DNA of 64,000 nucleotides from Paraburkholderia sp. Its GTDB lineage: Bacteria > Pseudomonadota > Gammaproteobacteria > Burkholderiales > Burkholderiaceae. A program made the position numbers and the translations under genes. This document shows positions 46,600 through 57,582 of the stretch, piece after piece (position 1 is the stretch's first letter; every line of letters begins with the position of its first letter). The stretch covers positions 53,318-117,317 of the forward strand of contig NZ_SCRP01000035.1 of NCBI RefSeq assembly GCF_004298475.1, read 5' to 3'. Under the pieces are notes generated by a model, which was given only the letters and a program-made list of their open reading frames with translations, was not told where the DNA came from and did no database searches.

Positions 46600-48531
46600 A
46601 TGGTTTCCCCGCATTCCCAGTTGATGAAGGTCACGCGGCGCGTGATCGAGCGCAGCAAGCCGACGCGCGAGGCCTATCTCGCGCGCATCGCCGCCGCGCA
46701 GGACCAGTTCCCGGCGCGCGGCGTGCTCTCGTGCGCGAATCTCGCCCACGGCTTCGCGGGTCTCGAAGGCCGCGACAAGATTGCGATCAAGTCGATCCGC
46801 GAGCCGAACATCGGCATCGTCTCGGCGTACAACGAGATGCTCTCGGCCCACGCGCCCTACAAGAACTACCCCGACATCATCAAGGAAGCGGCCCGCGAAA
46901 ACGGCGGCGTCGCGCAGTTCGCGGGCGGCGTGCCCGCGATGTGCGACGGCATCACGCAGGGCAATGCGGGCATGGAGCTGTCGCTCTTCTCGCGCGAAGT
47001 GATCGCGATGAGCACGGCGGTTGCGCTCACACACAACATGTTCGACGCGGCGCTGTGCCTCGGCATCTGCGACAAGATCGTGCCGGGTCTGTTGATCGGC
47101 GCGCTGCAGTTCGGCCACCTGCCCGCGATCTTCGTGCCTGCCGGCCCGATGGCGAGCGGCCTGTCCAACGACGAGAAGGCCAAGGTGCGCCAGCAGTTCG
47201 CCATGGGCCAGTGCGGACGCGACGTGCTGCTCGAATCCGAGGCGGCGGCCTATCACAGCCACGGCACCTGCACCTTCTACGGCACGGCCAACAGCAACCA
47301 GATGCTGATGGAAGTGATGGGCCTGCATCTGCCGGGCTCGGCGTTCATCCATCCGTACACGCCGCTGCGCGACGAACTCACCGCAGCGGCTGCGCGCCGC
47401 GTGCTCGATCTCACCGTCGAGCGCGGCAACTACACGCCGATCGGCCACGTGATCGACGAGCACGCGATCATCAACGGCATCGTCGCGCTGCTCGCGACGG
47501 GCGGCTCGACGAACCACACGATGCACCTCGTGGCGATTGCGCGCGCAGCCGGCATCATCATCGACTGGGATGATTTCGACGCGCTCTCGGACGCCGTTCC
47601 GCTGCTCGCGCGCGTCTATCCGAACGGCAAGGCCGACGTGAATCACTTCCACGCGGCGGGCGGCATCGCGTTCCTCGTGCGCGAGCTGCTCGACGGCGGG
47701 ATGCTGCACGAAGACGTCATGACCGTCGCGGGCAAGGGCCTGCGCCACTACACGAAGGAACCGAAGCTGCTCGACGGCAAGCTCACCTGGGTCGACGCCG
47801 TCGAGCAAAGCGCCGACACCGCCGTGCTGCGTCCGCTCGCCGAGCCGTTCCAGCCGGACGGCGGCCTGCGCCTCATGCAGGGGCGTCTCGGGCGCGGCGT
47901 CATCAAGGTTTCGGCGGTCGCGCCCGAGCGCCGCAAGGTGCGTGCGCCCGCAATCGTGTTCGATTCGCAGGAAGCCGTGCAGGAAGCGTTCGATCGCGGC
48001 GAACTCGAACGCGACTTCGTGGCCGTCGTGCGCTTCCAGGGCGCGCGCGCCAACGGCATGCCGGAGCTGCACCGCCTCACGCCGCTGCTCGGCGTCGTGC
48101 AGGACAAGGGCTTTCACGTCGCGCTCGTGACGGACGGGCGCATGTCGGGCGCATCGGGCAAGGTCCCCGCCGTGATCCACGTTTCGCCCGAGACGCTGCT
48201 GCACGGCCCGATCGGCAAGGTGCGCGACGGTGACATCGTCGTGATCGACGCCGTCGAAGGCGTGCTCGACGTCGAAGTCGACGCCGCCGAATGGGATGCG
48301 CGCCCGGTCGCGCAGCCCGCGCATCAGGAAAGCAACGAAGTCGGCTTCGGCCGCGAACTGTTCGGCGTGTTTCGCGCTGCGGCGGCGCCGGCGGAGCAGG
48401 GCGCGTCGGTGTTCGGCGCGCTCGTCGGCGAAGTTGGTACCGCAGCGGACAGCAAATCGGCCGGCAAGGCTGCGGGCGCGACGGTCACCCACGCCCGCAA
48501 GGCGACTGCAACCCAACATCAAGGAGCGTAA
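46600..48531 (+). CDS. edd: Phosphogluconate dehydratase
   Basis: Iron-sulfur dehydratase of 643 residues, first step of the Entner-Doudoroff pathway (6-phosphogluconate to KDPG). IlvD/Edd family features: [36 protein letters not shown] in parts, cluster cysteines in [15 protein letters not shown] and MGQCGRD, and [15 protein letters not shown]. The start at 46600 has GAGGAAGGAG immediately upstream. The last ~30 residues are a low-complexity Ala/Ser/Thr extension. eda starts 2 bases after the stop. Confidence 0.96.
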   Translation: MVSPHSQLMKVTRRVIERSKPTREAYLARIAAAQDQFPARGVLSCANLAHGFAGLEGRDKIAIKSIREPNIGIVSAYNEMLSAHAPYKNYPDIIKEAARENGGVAQFAGGVPAMCDGITQGNAGMELSLFSREVIAMSTAVALTHNMFDAALCLGICDKIVPGLLIGALQFGHLPAIFVPAGPMASGLSNDEKAKVRQQFAMGQCGRDVLLESEAAAYHSHGTCTFYGTANSNQMLMEVMGLHLPGSAFIHPYTPLRDELTAAAARRVLDLTVERGNYTPIGHVIDEHAIINGIVALLATGGSTNHTMHLVAIARAAGIIIDWDDFDALSDAVPLLARVYPNGKADVNHFHAAGGIAFLVRELLDGGMLHEDVMTVAGKGLRHYTKEPKLLDGKLTWVDAVEQSADTAVLRPLAEPFQPDGGLRLMQGRLGRGVIKVSAVAPERRKVRAPAIVFDSQEAVQEAFDRGELERDFVAVVRFQGARANGMPELHRLTPLLGVVQDKGFHVALVTDGRMSGASGKVPAVIHVSPETLLHGPIGKVRDGDIVVIDAVEGVLDVEVDAAEWDARPVAQPAHQESNEVGFGRELFGVFRAAAAPAEQGASVFGALVGEVGTAADSKSAGKAAGATVTHARKATATQHQGA

Positions 48532-48533
48532 CC

Positions 48534-49175
48534 ATGGCAACAACGTCCGTAGCTGACATCGTCCGCCTCGGCCCGGTGATTCCGGTGCTCGCCTTCGAAA
48601 CCGCCGGGCAGGGCGAGCACGTTTCGCGTGCGCTCTACGCTGGCGGCGTGAAGGTCCTCGAAATCACGCTGCGCACGGCTGCCGGCCTCGATGCGATCAC
48701 GCGTGCGTCGCAGATCGCGCCGGATATCGCCGTCGGCGTCGGGACGATCACGAAGCCGGAGCAATGCGCGCTCGCCAAGCAGGCCGGTGCGCAGTTCGGC
48801 GTCTCGCCGGGTCTCACGCGCGAGATGCACGACGCGTCGATCGAAGCGGGTTTGCCGCTTCTGCCGGGTGTCATGACGCCGTCTGACATCATCCTCGCGA
48901 TGGAGCTGGGCTACGAGATCGTGAAGTTTTTCCCGGCCGTGCCTGCGGGCGGCATCGCGATGCTCAACGCATTCCACGGCCCGTTCCCGACGCTCAAGTT
49001 CTGCCCGACCGGCGGCATCACGCCCGAAACCGCGCCGAATTTCCTCGCACTCCCGAACGTAGTGTGCGTGGGCGGCTCGTGGCTCACGCCGAAGGCCGCG
49101 CTTGCGGCGCAGGATTGGGCCGAAGTCACGCGCCTCGCGCGCGCGGCAAGCGAGTTGTCGCGTCCCGTGCGCTGA
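48534..49175 (+). CDS. eda: KDPG/KHG aldolase
   Basis: Class I aldolase of 213 residues that cleaves 2-keto-3-deoxy-6-phosphogluconate to pyruvate and glyceraldehyde 3-phosphate. Catalytic E43 (VLEITLRT) and Schiff-base K131 (EIVKFFPAV) are present, with GVGTI and FCPTGGIT forming phosphate and barrel ends. The AAGGAG site lies inside the end of edd, so the two are translationally linked. A strong terminator follows. Confidence 0.96.
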   Translation: MATTSVADIVRLGPVIPVLAFETAGQGEHVSRALYAGGVKVLEITLRTAAGLDAITRASQIAPDIAVGVGTITKPEQCALAKQAGAQFGVSPGLTREMHDASIEAGLPLLPGVMTPSDIILAMELGYEIVKFFPAVPAGGIAMLNAFHGPFPTLKFCPTGGITPETAPNFLALPNVVCVGGSWLTPKAALAAQDWAEVTRLARAASELSRPVR

Positions 49176-49255
49176 CGCGGGCTTCGCACGCGGGTTCGCA
49201 GCAGTAGCCTCCGGACGCGCGGCGCATCGACAACCGGCTGGTTTGCGATGGTGAG

Positions 49256-49291
49256 ACAAACCGCGCAAGGGTCACGCCTTGCGCGGTTTGT
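49256..49291 (+). terminator. Terminator of edd-eda
   Basis: Perfect 15-bp stem ACAAACCGCGCAAGG / CCTTGCGCGGTTTGT with a 6-base loop; downstream sequence is T/A-rich (GCTGTTATAA). Confidence 0.85.
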
Positions 49292-49421
49292 GCTGTTATA
49301 AACGCCGTAACCCAACTCGTTGTAACCTCTACCCCCTCGGCCTCCGGTCTTGGCGGCGGCCATTGCGTCTTGCGCGCTGCATGCGCGAACGCGTCTTGAT
49401 ATTCACCTGTGGAGGAGTCTC

Positions 49422-50780
49422 ATGGGAGTGGCCCACGGCAGCATGCTGCTGGTCTACGCGCTCATCGCGATTGCTGCGCTGATCCTGCTGATCACGCGCT
49501 ACAAGATCTATCCGTTTCTAGTCCTGATCATCGTTTCGCTGCTGCTCGGTCTTGCCGTCGGCATGCCGATGGATCAGATCGTCAAGTCGTTCGAGACCGG
49601 AAACGGCAATACGCTCGGCCACATCGCGATCGTGGTCGGCCTCGGCACCATGCTCGGCAAGATGATGGCCGAGTCCGGCGGCGCGGAGCGCGTGGCCACG
49701 ACGCTGATCCGCTGGTTTGGCGAAAAGAACATTCACTGGGCGATGATGTTCGTCGCCGTGATTGTCGGCTTGCCGGTGTTTTTCGAAGTCGGCTTCGTGC
49801 TGCTCATTCCGATCGCGTTCAACGTCGCCAAACGTACCGGCAAGTCGCTGCTGCTCGTCGGCCTGCCGATGGTGGCGGGCCTGTCGGTCGTCCACGGCCT
49901 GATTCCGCCGCACCCGGCTGCGCTGCTCGCGGTGCAGGCGTATAACGCTGACGTCGGCAAGACCATCGCTTACGGTCTGATCGTCGGGGTGCCGACCGCG
50001 ATCGTCGCCGGTCCGCTGTTCGCACTGCTCATTCACCGCGCGATCAAGCTGCCCGAGGACAATCCGCTCGCCGCGCAGTTCGTCGCCGTCAAGCCCAAGG
50101 CCGACAGTGAACTGCCGGGGTTCGGCATTACCGTCTTCACGATTCTGCTGCCGGTGATCCTCATGCTGATCGGGAGCTGGGCGGATCTCGTCTTCGCGCC
50201 GAAGACGCTGGCCAACGGCCTGCTGAAATTCATCGGCACGACTGACGTCGCATTGTTGATCGCCGTACTCGTGAGCTTCTGGACCTTCGGCGCGCGACAG
50301 GGCTTCACGCGCGAGCAGATCCAGAAGTTCTGCGGCGATTGCCTCGCGCCGATCGCGGGCATCACGCTGATCGTCGGCGCGGGCGGCGGCTTTGGCCGCG
50401 TGCTGATGGACAGCGGCATTTCGAAGGAGATTGTCGCGGTGGCGGAGTCGGCTCACCTTTCGCCGCTGTTGTTCGGCTGGTTCGTCGCGGCGCTGATCCG
50501 GCTCGCGACCGGCTCGGCCACCGTCGCAATGACGACGGCCTGCGGCATCGTCGCGCCGATTGCCGCCGCGAGCGCTTCGACGGTCAGGCCCGAACTGCTC
50601 GTGCTCGCGACCGGTTCGGGCTCGCTGATCTTCTCGCATGTGAACGACGGCGGCTTCTGGCTCATCAAGGAGTACTTCGGCATGACAGTCGTGCAGACCT
50701 TCAAGACGTGGTCGCTGTGTGAGACGATTATTTCCCTGATGGGGCTTGGGCTGACTTTTGCGCTGGCCGCTGTGCTGTAA
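49422..50780 (+). CDS. Gluconate:H+ symporter, GntP family
   Basis: Inner-membrane permease of 452 residues with about 12-14 hydrophobic segments. GntP/GntT hallmarks: TRYKIYPFLVLIIVSLLLG, VGLGTMLGKMMAESGGAERV, GLPVFFEVGFVLLIP, VHGLIPPHPAALLA, and GGGFGRVLMDSGI. It imports gluconate for phosphorylation by GntK and dissimilation by Edd/Eda. Start at 49422 follows GGAGGAG. gntK lies 117 bases downstream in the same direction. Confidence 0.92.
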   Translation: MGVAHGSMLLVYALIAIAALILLITRYKIYPFLVLIIVSLLLGLAVGMPMDQIVKSFETGNGNTLGHIAIVVGLGTMLGKMMAESGGAERVATTLIRWFGEKNIHWAMMFVAVIVGLPVFFEVGFVLLIPIAFNVAKRTGKSLLLVGLPMVAGLSVVHGLIPPHPAALLAVQAYNADVGKTIAYGLIVGVPTAIVAGPLFALLIHRAIKLPEDNPLAAQFVAVKPKADSELPGFGITVFTILLPVILMLIGSWADLVFAPKTLANGLLKFIGTTDVALLIAVLVSFWTFGARQGFTREQIQKFCGDCLAPIAGITLIVGAGGGFGRVLMDSGISKEIVAVAESAHLSPLLFGWFVAALIRLATGSATVAMTTACGIVAPIAAASASTVRPELLVLATGSGSLIFSHVNDGGFWLIKEYFGMTVVQTFKTWSLCETIISLMGLGLTFALAAVL

Positions 50781-50851
50781 CGAGCGAATACTCTGTATGG
50801 AACCCGAGCAGGCGCCGAAGCACTGACTCGGGTTGCCAGCTTTGCATGGGA

Positions 50852-50881
50852 CCAGAGTAAGCGCTGAAGCGCTCACTCTGG
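50852..50881. repeat. Hairpin repeat element, copy 2
   Basis: CCAGAGT-A-AGCGCT, GA, AGCGCT-C-ACTCTGG: 13 of 14 stem positions pair, with a single A/C mismatch. It ends 16 bases before the gntK ATG; the AGGAG ribosome-binding site starts 6 bases after it. Near-identical to 4650-4679. Confidence 0.8.
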
Positions 50882-50897
50882 TCGACAGGAGCCGAAA

Positions 50898-51404
50898 ATG
50901 ATTTTGATTGCGATGGGCGTGTCGGGAGCAGGCAAGACACGTATTGGCGAGTTGCTGGCCGAGCGCCTGCACTGCAGCTTTACCGATGGCGACGCGTTCC
51001 ACAGCGCAGCCAACAAGAAGAAGATGCACGACGGCATTCCGCTCACCGACGACGACCGCTGGCCATGGCTGCGCACCATCCGCGCGGCCATCGACGAGAA
51101 ACAGCGCGCGCGCGAAACGGCCGTGTTCACGTGTTCGTCGCTCAAGCGTTCGTACCGTGACATCCTGCGCGGCACCGATCGCGACGTGTGCTTCGTCTAT
51201 CTGAAGGGCACCTTCGAGGTGCTGCACGCGCGGCTCGGGGCGCGTACCGGACACTTCTTCGATCCGTCGCTGTTGCAGAGCCAGCTCGACACGCTGGAGG
51301 AGCCGGGCGCCGAGGAGGCGATCGTGGTCAACGTGGAACACACGCCCGGGCAGATCGTCGACGAAGTCATGAAGCAACTGGCAATGCGCAACACGCAGGG
51401 CTGA
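50898..51404 (+). CDS. gntK: Gluconokinase
   Basis: P-loop kinase of 168 residues phosphorylating gluconate to 6-phosphogluconate. Walker A is GVSGAGKT (7-14); DGDAFHSAANKKKMHDGIPL and LTDDDRWPWL are family-specific, and CSSLKRSYRDILRG contains substrate-binding residues. The leader carries the 30-base hairpin element ending just before the AGGAG site, which makes translational control plausible. A bidirectional terminator follows. Confidence 0.95.
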   Translation: MILIAMGVSGAGKTRIGELLAERLHCSFTDGDAFHSAANKKKMHDGIPLTDDDRWPWLRTIRAAIDEKQRARETAVFTCSSLKRSYRDILRGTDRDVCFVYLKGTFEVLHARLGARTGHFFDPSLLQSQLDTLEEPGAEEAIVVNVEHTPGQIVDEVMKQLAMRNTQG

Positions 51405-51427
51405 GGCGGTTCGCGCAGCGGTAAACG

Positions 51428-51460
51428 AAAAAAGCGCTCGGCGAGTCGAGCGCTTTTTTA
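51428..51460. terminator. Bidirectional terminator between gntK and purB
   Basis: Perfect 13-bp stem AAAAAAGCGCTCG / CGAGCGCTTTTTT with a 6-base loop; T-runs on both strands. Confidence 0.93.
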
Positions 51461-51473
51461 TTGCCGCGAGGTT

Positions 51474-51509
51474 GACTGAGTCGACCGCTGCGACTGAGTC
51501 GACCGCCGC
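51474..51509 (+). repeat. 18-bp direct repeat
   Basis: GACTGAGTCGACCGCTGC (51474-51491) followed directly by GACTGAGTCGACCGCCGC (51492-51509), one mismatch, between the terminator and the purB stop. ATTGCCGCG (51460) and CGCGGCAAT (51507) flank them as an inverted repeat. Confidence 0.85.
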
Positions 51510-51532
51510 GGCAATGAACTCAAGAAACGCGC

Positions 51533-52990
<1,458 letters not shown>

Positions 52991-53167
52991 TTATCACCAC
53001 GCCCCAGGCGGCCAGCGCCCGCCGGGCGGCACATGACTGTACGGTGGCTGTGCGTGACCCGGCGGCTGCGCTGGCCGCCGGCCTGATGCAAGACGGCACA
53101 GTCACGCCCATGACGTGCGCCGGTGGGCCTAGAATGCGGACTTTACGTTATCGGCCGCGCAATTCGC

Positions 53168-54118
53168 ATGGAACTCAAATGGCTCGAAGACTTCGTTTCG
53201 CTGGCGGAAACGCATAGTTTCAGTCGCTCCGCCGAACTACGGCACGTCACGCAACCGGCGTTCTCGCGACGCATCCAGGCGCTCGAAGCATGGCTCGGCA
53301 CGGAATTGATCGATCGTTCCGTCTACCCGACGCGCCTCACGGCCGCGGGCCAGGTATTCAACGAGCAGGCGCTCGCGATGCTCTCGCAGTTCCACGAGGC
53401 GCGCACGCTGCTGCGCGGTCACACGACAGCGCCCGTGGCGACGATCGAATTCGCCGTGCCGCACACGCTCTCGCTCACGTATTTTCCGAGCTGGCTGCTG
53501 CGCCTCGAAGGGAAGCTCGGCCGCATCCACACGCGTTTGCGTGCGCTCAACGTGCACGACGCGGTGCTCTCGCTCGTCGAGGGCGGCTGCGATCTCGTGA
53601 TGGGCTATCACCATCCGAGCCATCCCGTGACGCTCGATCCCGCACGCTACGACACGCTCACGCTCGGCATCGAATCGATCAGTCCGTACTCCGCCGTACA
53701 GCGCGCCGGTCGCGCGCGCTACACGCTGCCCGGCACGCCGGATGCGCCCACACCCTATCTTTCGTACACGCCGAACGCCTACCTCGGCCGCATGACCGAG
53801 GTGATCATCGGCAACGCGCCGACGCGCCTTTATCTGGACCGTGTCTACGAAACCGACATGGCCGAGGGGCTCAAGGCGATGACGCTCGCGGGCCACGGCA
53901 TTGCGTTCCTGCCGAGCAGCGCGGTGGAGGACGCTGTCGCGGAGGGCCATCTGATCCGTCTGGACCGCGCGACGCGCGGCACGCCCGGCGGGCAGTTCAC
54001 GCTCGACATGGAAATCCGCCTCTACCGCGACAAGCTCGCCGCGCCGGACGAAGCTCGCCGCGCGCTTGTCGGCGGCGTGTGGGATGCGGTGCGCGAGGAA
54101 CTCGCTAAGGGCGGGTGA
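53168..54118 (+). CDS. LysR family transcriptional regulator
   Basis: Regulator of 316 residues. N-terminal winged helix-turn-helix at about 1-60 (MELKWLEDFVSLAETHSFSR start, TQPAFSRRIQALEAWLG as recognition helix), then a periplasmic-binding-protein-like effector domain (about 90-300). It precedes gdhA by 200 bases in the same direction. A LysR-type T-N11-A palindrome lies in that gap, so gdhA or this gene itself is a plausible target. The effector is unknown. Confidence 0.9.
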   Translation: MELKWLEDFVSLAETHSFSRSAELRHVTQPAFSRRIQALEAWLGTELIDRSVYPTRLTAAGQVFNEQALAMLSQFHEARTLLRGHTTAPVATIEFAVPHTLSLTYFPSWLLRLEGKLGRIHTRLRALNVHDAVLSLVEGGCDLVMGYHHPSHPVTLDPARYDTLTLGIESISPYSAVQRAGRARYTLPGTPDAPTPYLSYTPNAYLGRMTEVIIGNAPTRLYLDRVYETDMAEGLKAMTLAGHGIAFLPSSAVEDAVAEGHLIRLDRATRGTPGGQFTLDMEIRLYRDKLAAPDEARRALVGGVWDAVREELAKGG

Positions 54119-54220
54119 CAAGCGGACAACAAACAGGCGGACAACAAACCGGACAGCAAACCGATGAAGCCAGCGAAACCATAAGTGCGTATGTGCAACA
54201 CACTTTTTCGCTTTTACGTA

Positions 54221-54243
54221 CGTTATGCGCGAAATGCATAACG
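54221..54243. promoter_or_regulatory. LysR-type palindrome upstream of gdhA
   Basis: CGTTATGC and GCATAACG form a perfect 8-bp inverted repeat with a 7-base spacer; it contains the T-N11-A core of LysR sites and ends 75 bases before gdhA. Confidence 0.55.
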
Positions 54244-54318
54244 GGATGATCAAACGGCATTGGATTTCGTGTGGGCCTTTTCTGACAATGGCACCACCTG
54301 TTCGACGTCGGAGCGTTC

Positions 54319-55620
54319 ATGTCATCGCAAATGCAGTCCGCAGCACCTTCATCGGTTCCTTCCTATCTCCAGGCCGACAACCTCGGTCCCTGGGGCAACT
54401 ACCTGCGCCAGGTCGATCGCGTCGCGCCGTATCTCGGCTCGCTGTCGCGCTGGCTCGAAACGCTCAAGCGCCCGAAGCGCATTCTGATCGTCGACGTACC
54501 CATCGAACTCGATAACGGTACCGTCGCGCACTTCGAAGGCTATCGCGTGCAGCACAACGTCTCGCGCGGTCCCGGCAAGGGCGGCGTGCGTTATCACCAG
54601 GACGTCACGCTTTCCGAAGTGATGGCGCTGTCCGCATGGATGTCGGTGAAGAACGCTGCTGTGAACGTGCCGTACGGCGGTGCGAAGGGCGGTATCCGCG
54701 TCGATCCGCGCACGCTCTCGCGTGGCGAACTCGAGCGCGTGACGCGCCGCTATACGAGCGAAATCGGCATCATCATCGGACCGAATACCGACATTCCCGC
54801 GCCGGACGTCAACACGAATGAGCAGATCATGGCGTGGATGATGGACACGTACTCGATGAACCAGGGCCAAACGGCCACGGGCGTCGTGACCGGCAAGCCC
54901 ATCTCGCTCGGCGGCTCGCTTGGCCGCCGCGAAGCGACGGGCCGCGGCGTGTTCGTCGTCGGCAGCGAAGCGGCGCGCCGCAAGGGCATGTCGATCGAAG
55001 GCGCACGCATCGCCGTGCAAGGTTTCGGCAACGTGGGCGGTATCGCTGCGCGTCTGTTCCAGGAAGCCGGCGCGCGCGTCGTTGCGGTGCAGGATCACAC
55101 CGGCTCGCTCTACAAGAGCAGCGGCATCGACTCGGTCGCGCTGCTCGAGCACGTCGCGAAGACGGGCGGCGTGGCGGGCTTCGCCGGCGCCGATGTCCTC
55201 TCGAACGACGAGTTCTGGACCATCGAGACCGACATCCTGATCCCGGCTGCGCTGGAAAACCAGATCACCGAGAAGAACGCGGCGAAGATCCGCACGAAGA
55301 TCATCGTGGAAGGCGCGAACGGCCCGACCACGACGGCAGCCGACGACATCCTGCACGACAAGGGCATCCTCGTGATCCCGGACGTGGTGGCGAATGCAGG
55401 CGGCGTGACCGTTTCGTACTTCGAGTGGGTGCAGGACTTCTCGAGCTTCTTCTGGACCGAAGCGGAGATCAACGAGCGTCTCGAGCGCGTGATGCGCGAA
55501 GCGTTCGCCGCAGTCTGGCAAGTGTCGAGCGAGCAGGGCGTATCGATGCGTACGGCGGCGTTCATCGTTGCTTGCAAACGCATTCTGATGGCGCGTGAAA
55601 TGCGCGGCCTGTATCCCTGA
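54319..55620 (+). CDS. gdhA: Glutamate dehydrogenase (Glu/Leu/Phe/Val dehydrogenase family)
   Basis: Enzyme of 433 residues interconverting glutamate and 2-oxoglutarate plus ammonia. Catalytic segment [14 protein letters not shown] with active lysine, substrate region [10 protein letters not shown], cofactor motif [15 protein letters not shown], and [10 protein letters not shown]-type loop ([17 protein letters not shown]). Downstream lies the glutamate/aspartate importer, so uptake and deamination of glutamate may be used together. A terminator follows. Confidence 0.95.
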   Translation: MSSQMQSAAPSSVPSYLQADNLGPWGNYLRQVDRVAPYLGSLSRWLETLKRPKRILIVDVPIELDNGTVAHFEGYRVQHNVSRGPGKGGVRYHQDVTLSEVMALSAWMSVKNAAVNVPYGGAKGGIRVDPRTLSRGELERVTRRYTSEIGIIIGPNTDIPAPDVNTNEQIMAWMMDTYSMNQGQTATGVVTGKPISLGGSLGRREATGRGVFVVGSEAARRKGMSIEGARIAVQGFGNVGGIAARLFQEAGARVVAVQDHTGSLYKSSGIDSVALLEHVAKTGGVAGFAGADVLSNDEFWTIETDILIPAALENQITEKNAAKIRTKIIVEGANGPTTTAADDILHDKGILVIPDVVANAGGVTVSYFEWVQDFSSFFWTEAEINERLERVMREAFAAVWQVSSEQGVSMRTAAFIVACKRILMAREMRGLYP

Positions 55621-55666
55621 CCGGAACGATGCGGGTGCGCTTGCACCCGCTGCTTGCGCAGTAGTC

Positions 55667-55703
55667 AAAAGCGGACGGGACCTTGGCGGGGCCGTCCGCT
55701 TTT
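55667..55703 (+). terminator. Terminator after gdhA
   Basis: Perfect 12-bp stem AAAAGCGGACGG / CCGTCCGCTTTT with a 13-base loop. A second hairpin, GCGGGTGC / GCACCCGC with a 4-base loop, precedes it at 55631-55650. Confidence 0.85.
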
Positions 55704-55852
55704 GCATTTCCGGGCGGCGCGCCATGCCCCGCGCCGCTGGACGCTGACAGACGCTGCCGGGCGACGGCGCCTGCCGCCACCAGGGCACAGGCTAATTCTT
55801 TCAAAATCATTACCTTGCTAAACTGGCTGCGTTTCTCGCACAGGAGAGCAAA

Positions 55853-56746
55853 ATGAACATCAAGAAGGTTGTGCTCGTTTGCGCCACGCTCGGGTTCGTC
55901 GCCGCGGGCGCCCACGCCCAGGATTCCGGCACGCTCAAGAAGATCAAGGACACCGGCGTCATCACGCTCGGCCACCGCGAATCGTCGATTCCGTTTTCGT
56001 ATTACGACGACAAGCAGAACGTGATCGGCTACTCGCAGGACTACGCGCTGAAGATCGTCGATGCGGTGAAGCAGAAGCTGAACATGCCGAACCTGAAGGT
56101 CAAGCTCGTGCCGGTCACGTCGCAGAACCGGATTCCGCTGGTGCAGAACGGCACGGTGGACATCGAGTGCGGTTCGACCACGAACAACGCCGAGCGTCAG
56201 CAGCAGGCGGCGTTCTCGAACACCATCTTCGTGATCGGCACGCGCCTCATGGCGAAGAAGGAGTCAGGCATCAAGGATTTCCCCGACCTGAAGGGCAAGA
56301 CCGTCGTCACGACGGCAGGCACGACGTCCGAGCGTCTTCTGCGCAAGATGAACCAGGACAAGAGCATGGGCATGAACATCATCAGCGCGAAGGACCACGG
56401 CGAATCGTTCCTCACGCTCTCGACGGGCCGCGCGGTCGCGTTCATGATGGACGATGCACTGCTCGCGGGCGAGCGTGCGAAGTCGAACAATCCGGGCGAT
56501 TTCGTGATTGTCGGCACGCCGCAGTCGCGTGAAGCTTACGGCTGCATGATGCGCAAGAACGATCCCGAGTTCAAGAAAGTCGCCGACGACGCCATCGCGA
56601 AGGTCCAGACCTCGGGTCAAGGCGAAGTCATCTACAAGAAGTGGTTCGAGTCGCCGATTCCGCCGAAGGGCCTCAACCTCAACTTCCCCCTTAGCGACGA
56701 CATGCGGGCGCTGTTCAAGAACCCGAACGACAAGGCGATCGACTAG
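55853..56746 (+). CDS. gltI: Glutamate/aspartate periplasmic binding protein
   Basis: Binding protein of 297 residues with a Sec signal peptide (residues 1 to about 23, ending AHA). The mature part matches GltI: TGVITLGHRESSIPFSYYDD, GYSQDYALKIVDAVK, RIPLVQNGTVDIECGSTTNN. It delivers L-glutamate and L-aspartate to GltJK. ATG follows CAGGAGAG. A 13-bp perfect hairpin lies in the gap before gltJ, likely stabilising this abundant cistron. Confidence 0.95.
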   Translation: MNIKKVVLVCATLGFVAAGAHAQDSGTLKKIKDTGVITLGHRESSIPFSYYDDKQNVIGYSQDYALKIVDAVKQKLNMPNLKVKLVPVTSQNRIPLVQNGTVDIECGSTTNNAERQQQAAFSNTIFVIGTRLMAKKESGIKDFPDLKGKTVVTTAGTTSERLLRKMNQDKSMGMNIISAKDHGESFLTLSTGRAVAFMMDDALLAGERAKSNNPGDFVIVGTPQSREAYGCMMRKNDPEFKKVADDAIAKVQTSGQGEVIYKKWFESPIPPKGLNLNFPLSDDMRALFKNPNDKAID

Positions 56747-56793
56747 ACGTCGCCCGTCCATTACGCCTTTATTCCGTTCCGGATTTTGGTGCG

Positions 56794-56822
56794 GAGCGGA
56801 AGAAGCCCTGCTTCTTCCGCTC
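56794..56822 (+). other. Intercistronic stem-loop gltI-gltJ
   Basis: Perfect 13-bp stem GAGCGGAAGAAGC / GCTTCTTCCGCTC with a 3-base loop, 47 bases after gltI and 19 before gltJ. T content downstream is low, so full termination is unlikely. Confidence 0.75.
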
Positions 56823-56841
56823 TTCTCACGGGAGACGCTTC

Positions 56842-57582
56842 ATGTCCTACCACTGGAACTGGGGCATTCTGCTCAGCCCGGTCTCGACCGGCGAGCCCAC
56901 CACCTATCTCGGGTGGCTGATCTCGGGCTTGTGGGTCACGGTCACCGTGTCGCTTTCTGCATGGGTGATCGCGCTCGTCGTGGGATCGCTCTTCGGCGTG
57001 CTGCGCACGGTGCCGAACAAATGGGCCTCGGGCGTCGGCACCGTCTATGTCGCGGTGTTTCGCAATATCCCGCTGATCGTCCAGTTCTTCATCTGGTATC
57101 TCGTGATACCGGAACTGGTGCCGCCGTCGCTCGGCAACTGGTTCAAGCAATTGCCCCCCAACGCGCAGTTCTTTTCGTCGTCGATCATCTGCCTCGGCCT
57201 CTTCACCGGCGCGCGCGTGTGCGAGCAGGTGCGCTCGGGCATCAACGCGCTGCCGCGCGGCCAGCGCGCCGCCGGTCTCGCGATGGGCTTCACGCAATGG
57301 CAGACCTATCGCTACGTGCTGTTGCCGGTCGCCTACCGCATCATCGTGCCGCCGCTCACCTCCGAGTTCCTCAACATCTTCAAGAATTCCGCCGTGGCGT
57401 CGACGATCGGCCTGCTCGATCTGTCCGCGCAGGCGCGTCAGCTCGTCGACTATACGTCGCAGGCCTATGAGTCGTTCATCGCGGTCACGCTGGCGTATGT
57501 CCTGATTAACCTTGTCGTCATGGCGTTCATGCGCTGGGTCGAAGGGCGGAGCCGGCTGCCGGGCTACATCGGAGGCAAGTGA
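56842..57582 (+). CDS. gltJ: Glutamate/aspartate ABC transporter permease GltJ
   Basis: Inner-membrane permease of 246 residues, polar amino acid (His/Glu/Gln) family. The transmembrane core has the EAA-type loop in [20 protein letters not shown], and [21 protein letters not shown] is a typical segment. Its stop shares one base with the gltK ATG (TGATG). Confidence 0.94.
   Translation: MSYHWNWGILLSPVSTGEPTTYLGWLISGLWVTVTVSLSAWVIALVVGSLFGVLRTVPNKWASGVGTVYVAVFRNIPLIVQFFIWYLVIPELVPPSLGNWFKQLPPNAQFFSSSIICLGLFTGARVCEQVRSGINALPRGQRAAGLAMGFTQWQTYRYVLLPVAYRIIVPPLTSEFLNIFKNSAVASTIGLLDLSAQARQLVDYTSQAYESFIAVTLAYVLINLVVMAFMRWVEGRSRLPGYIGGK

Noticed and set aside
49300-49421. HexR or GntR box before the gluconate permease
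   Set aside because: TGTAACC words are present but no full palindrome fits either consensus.
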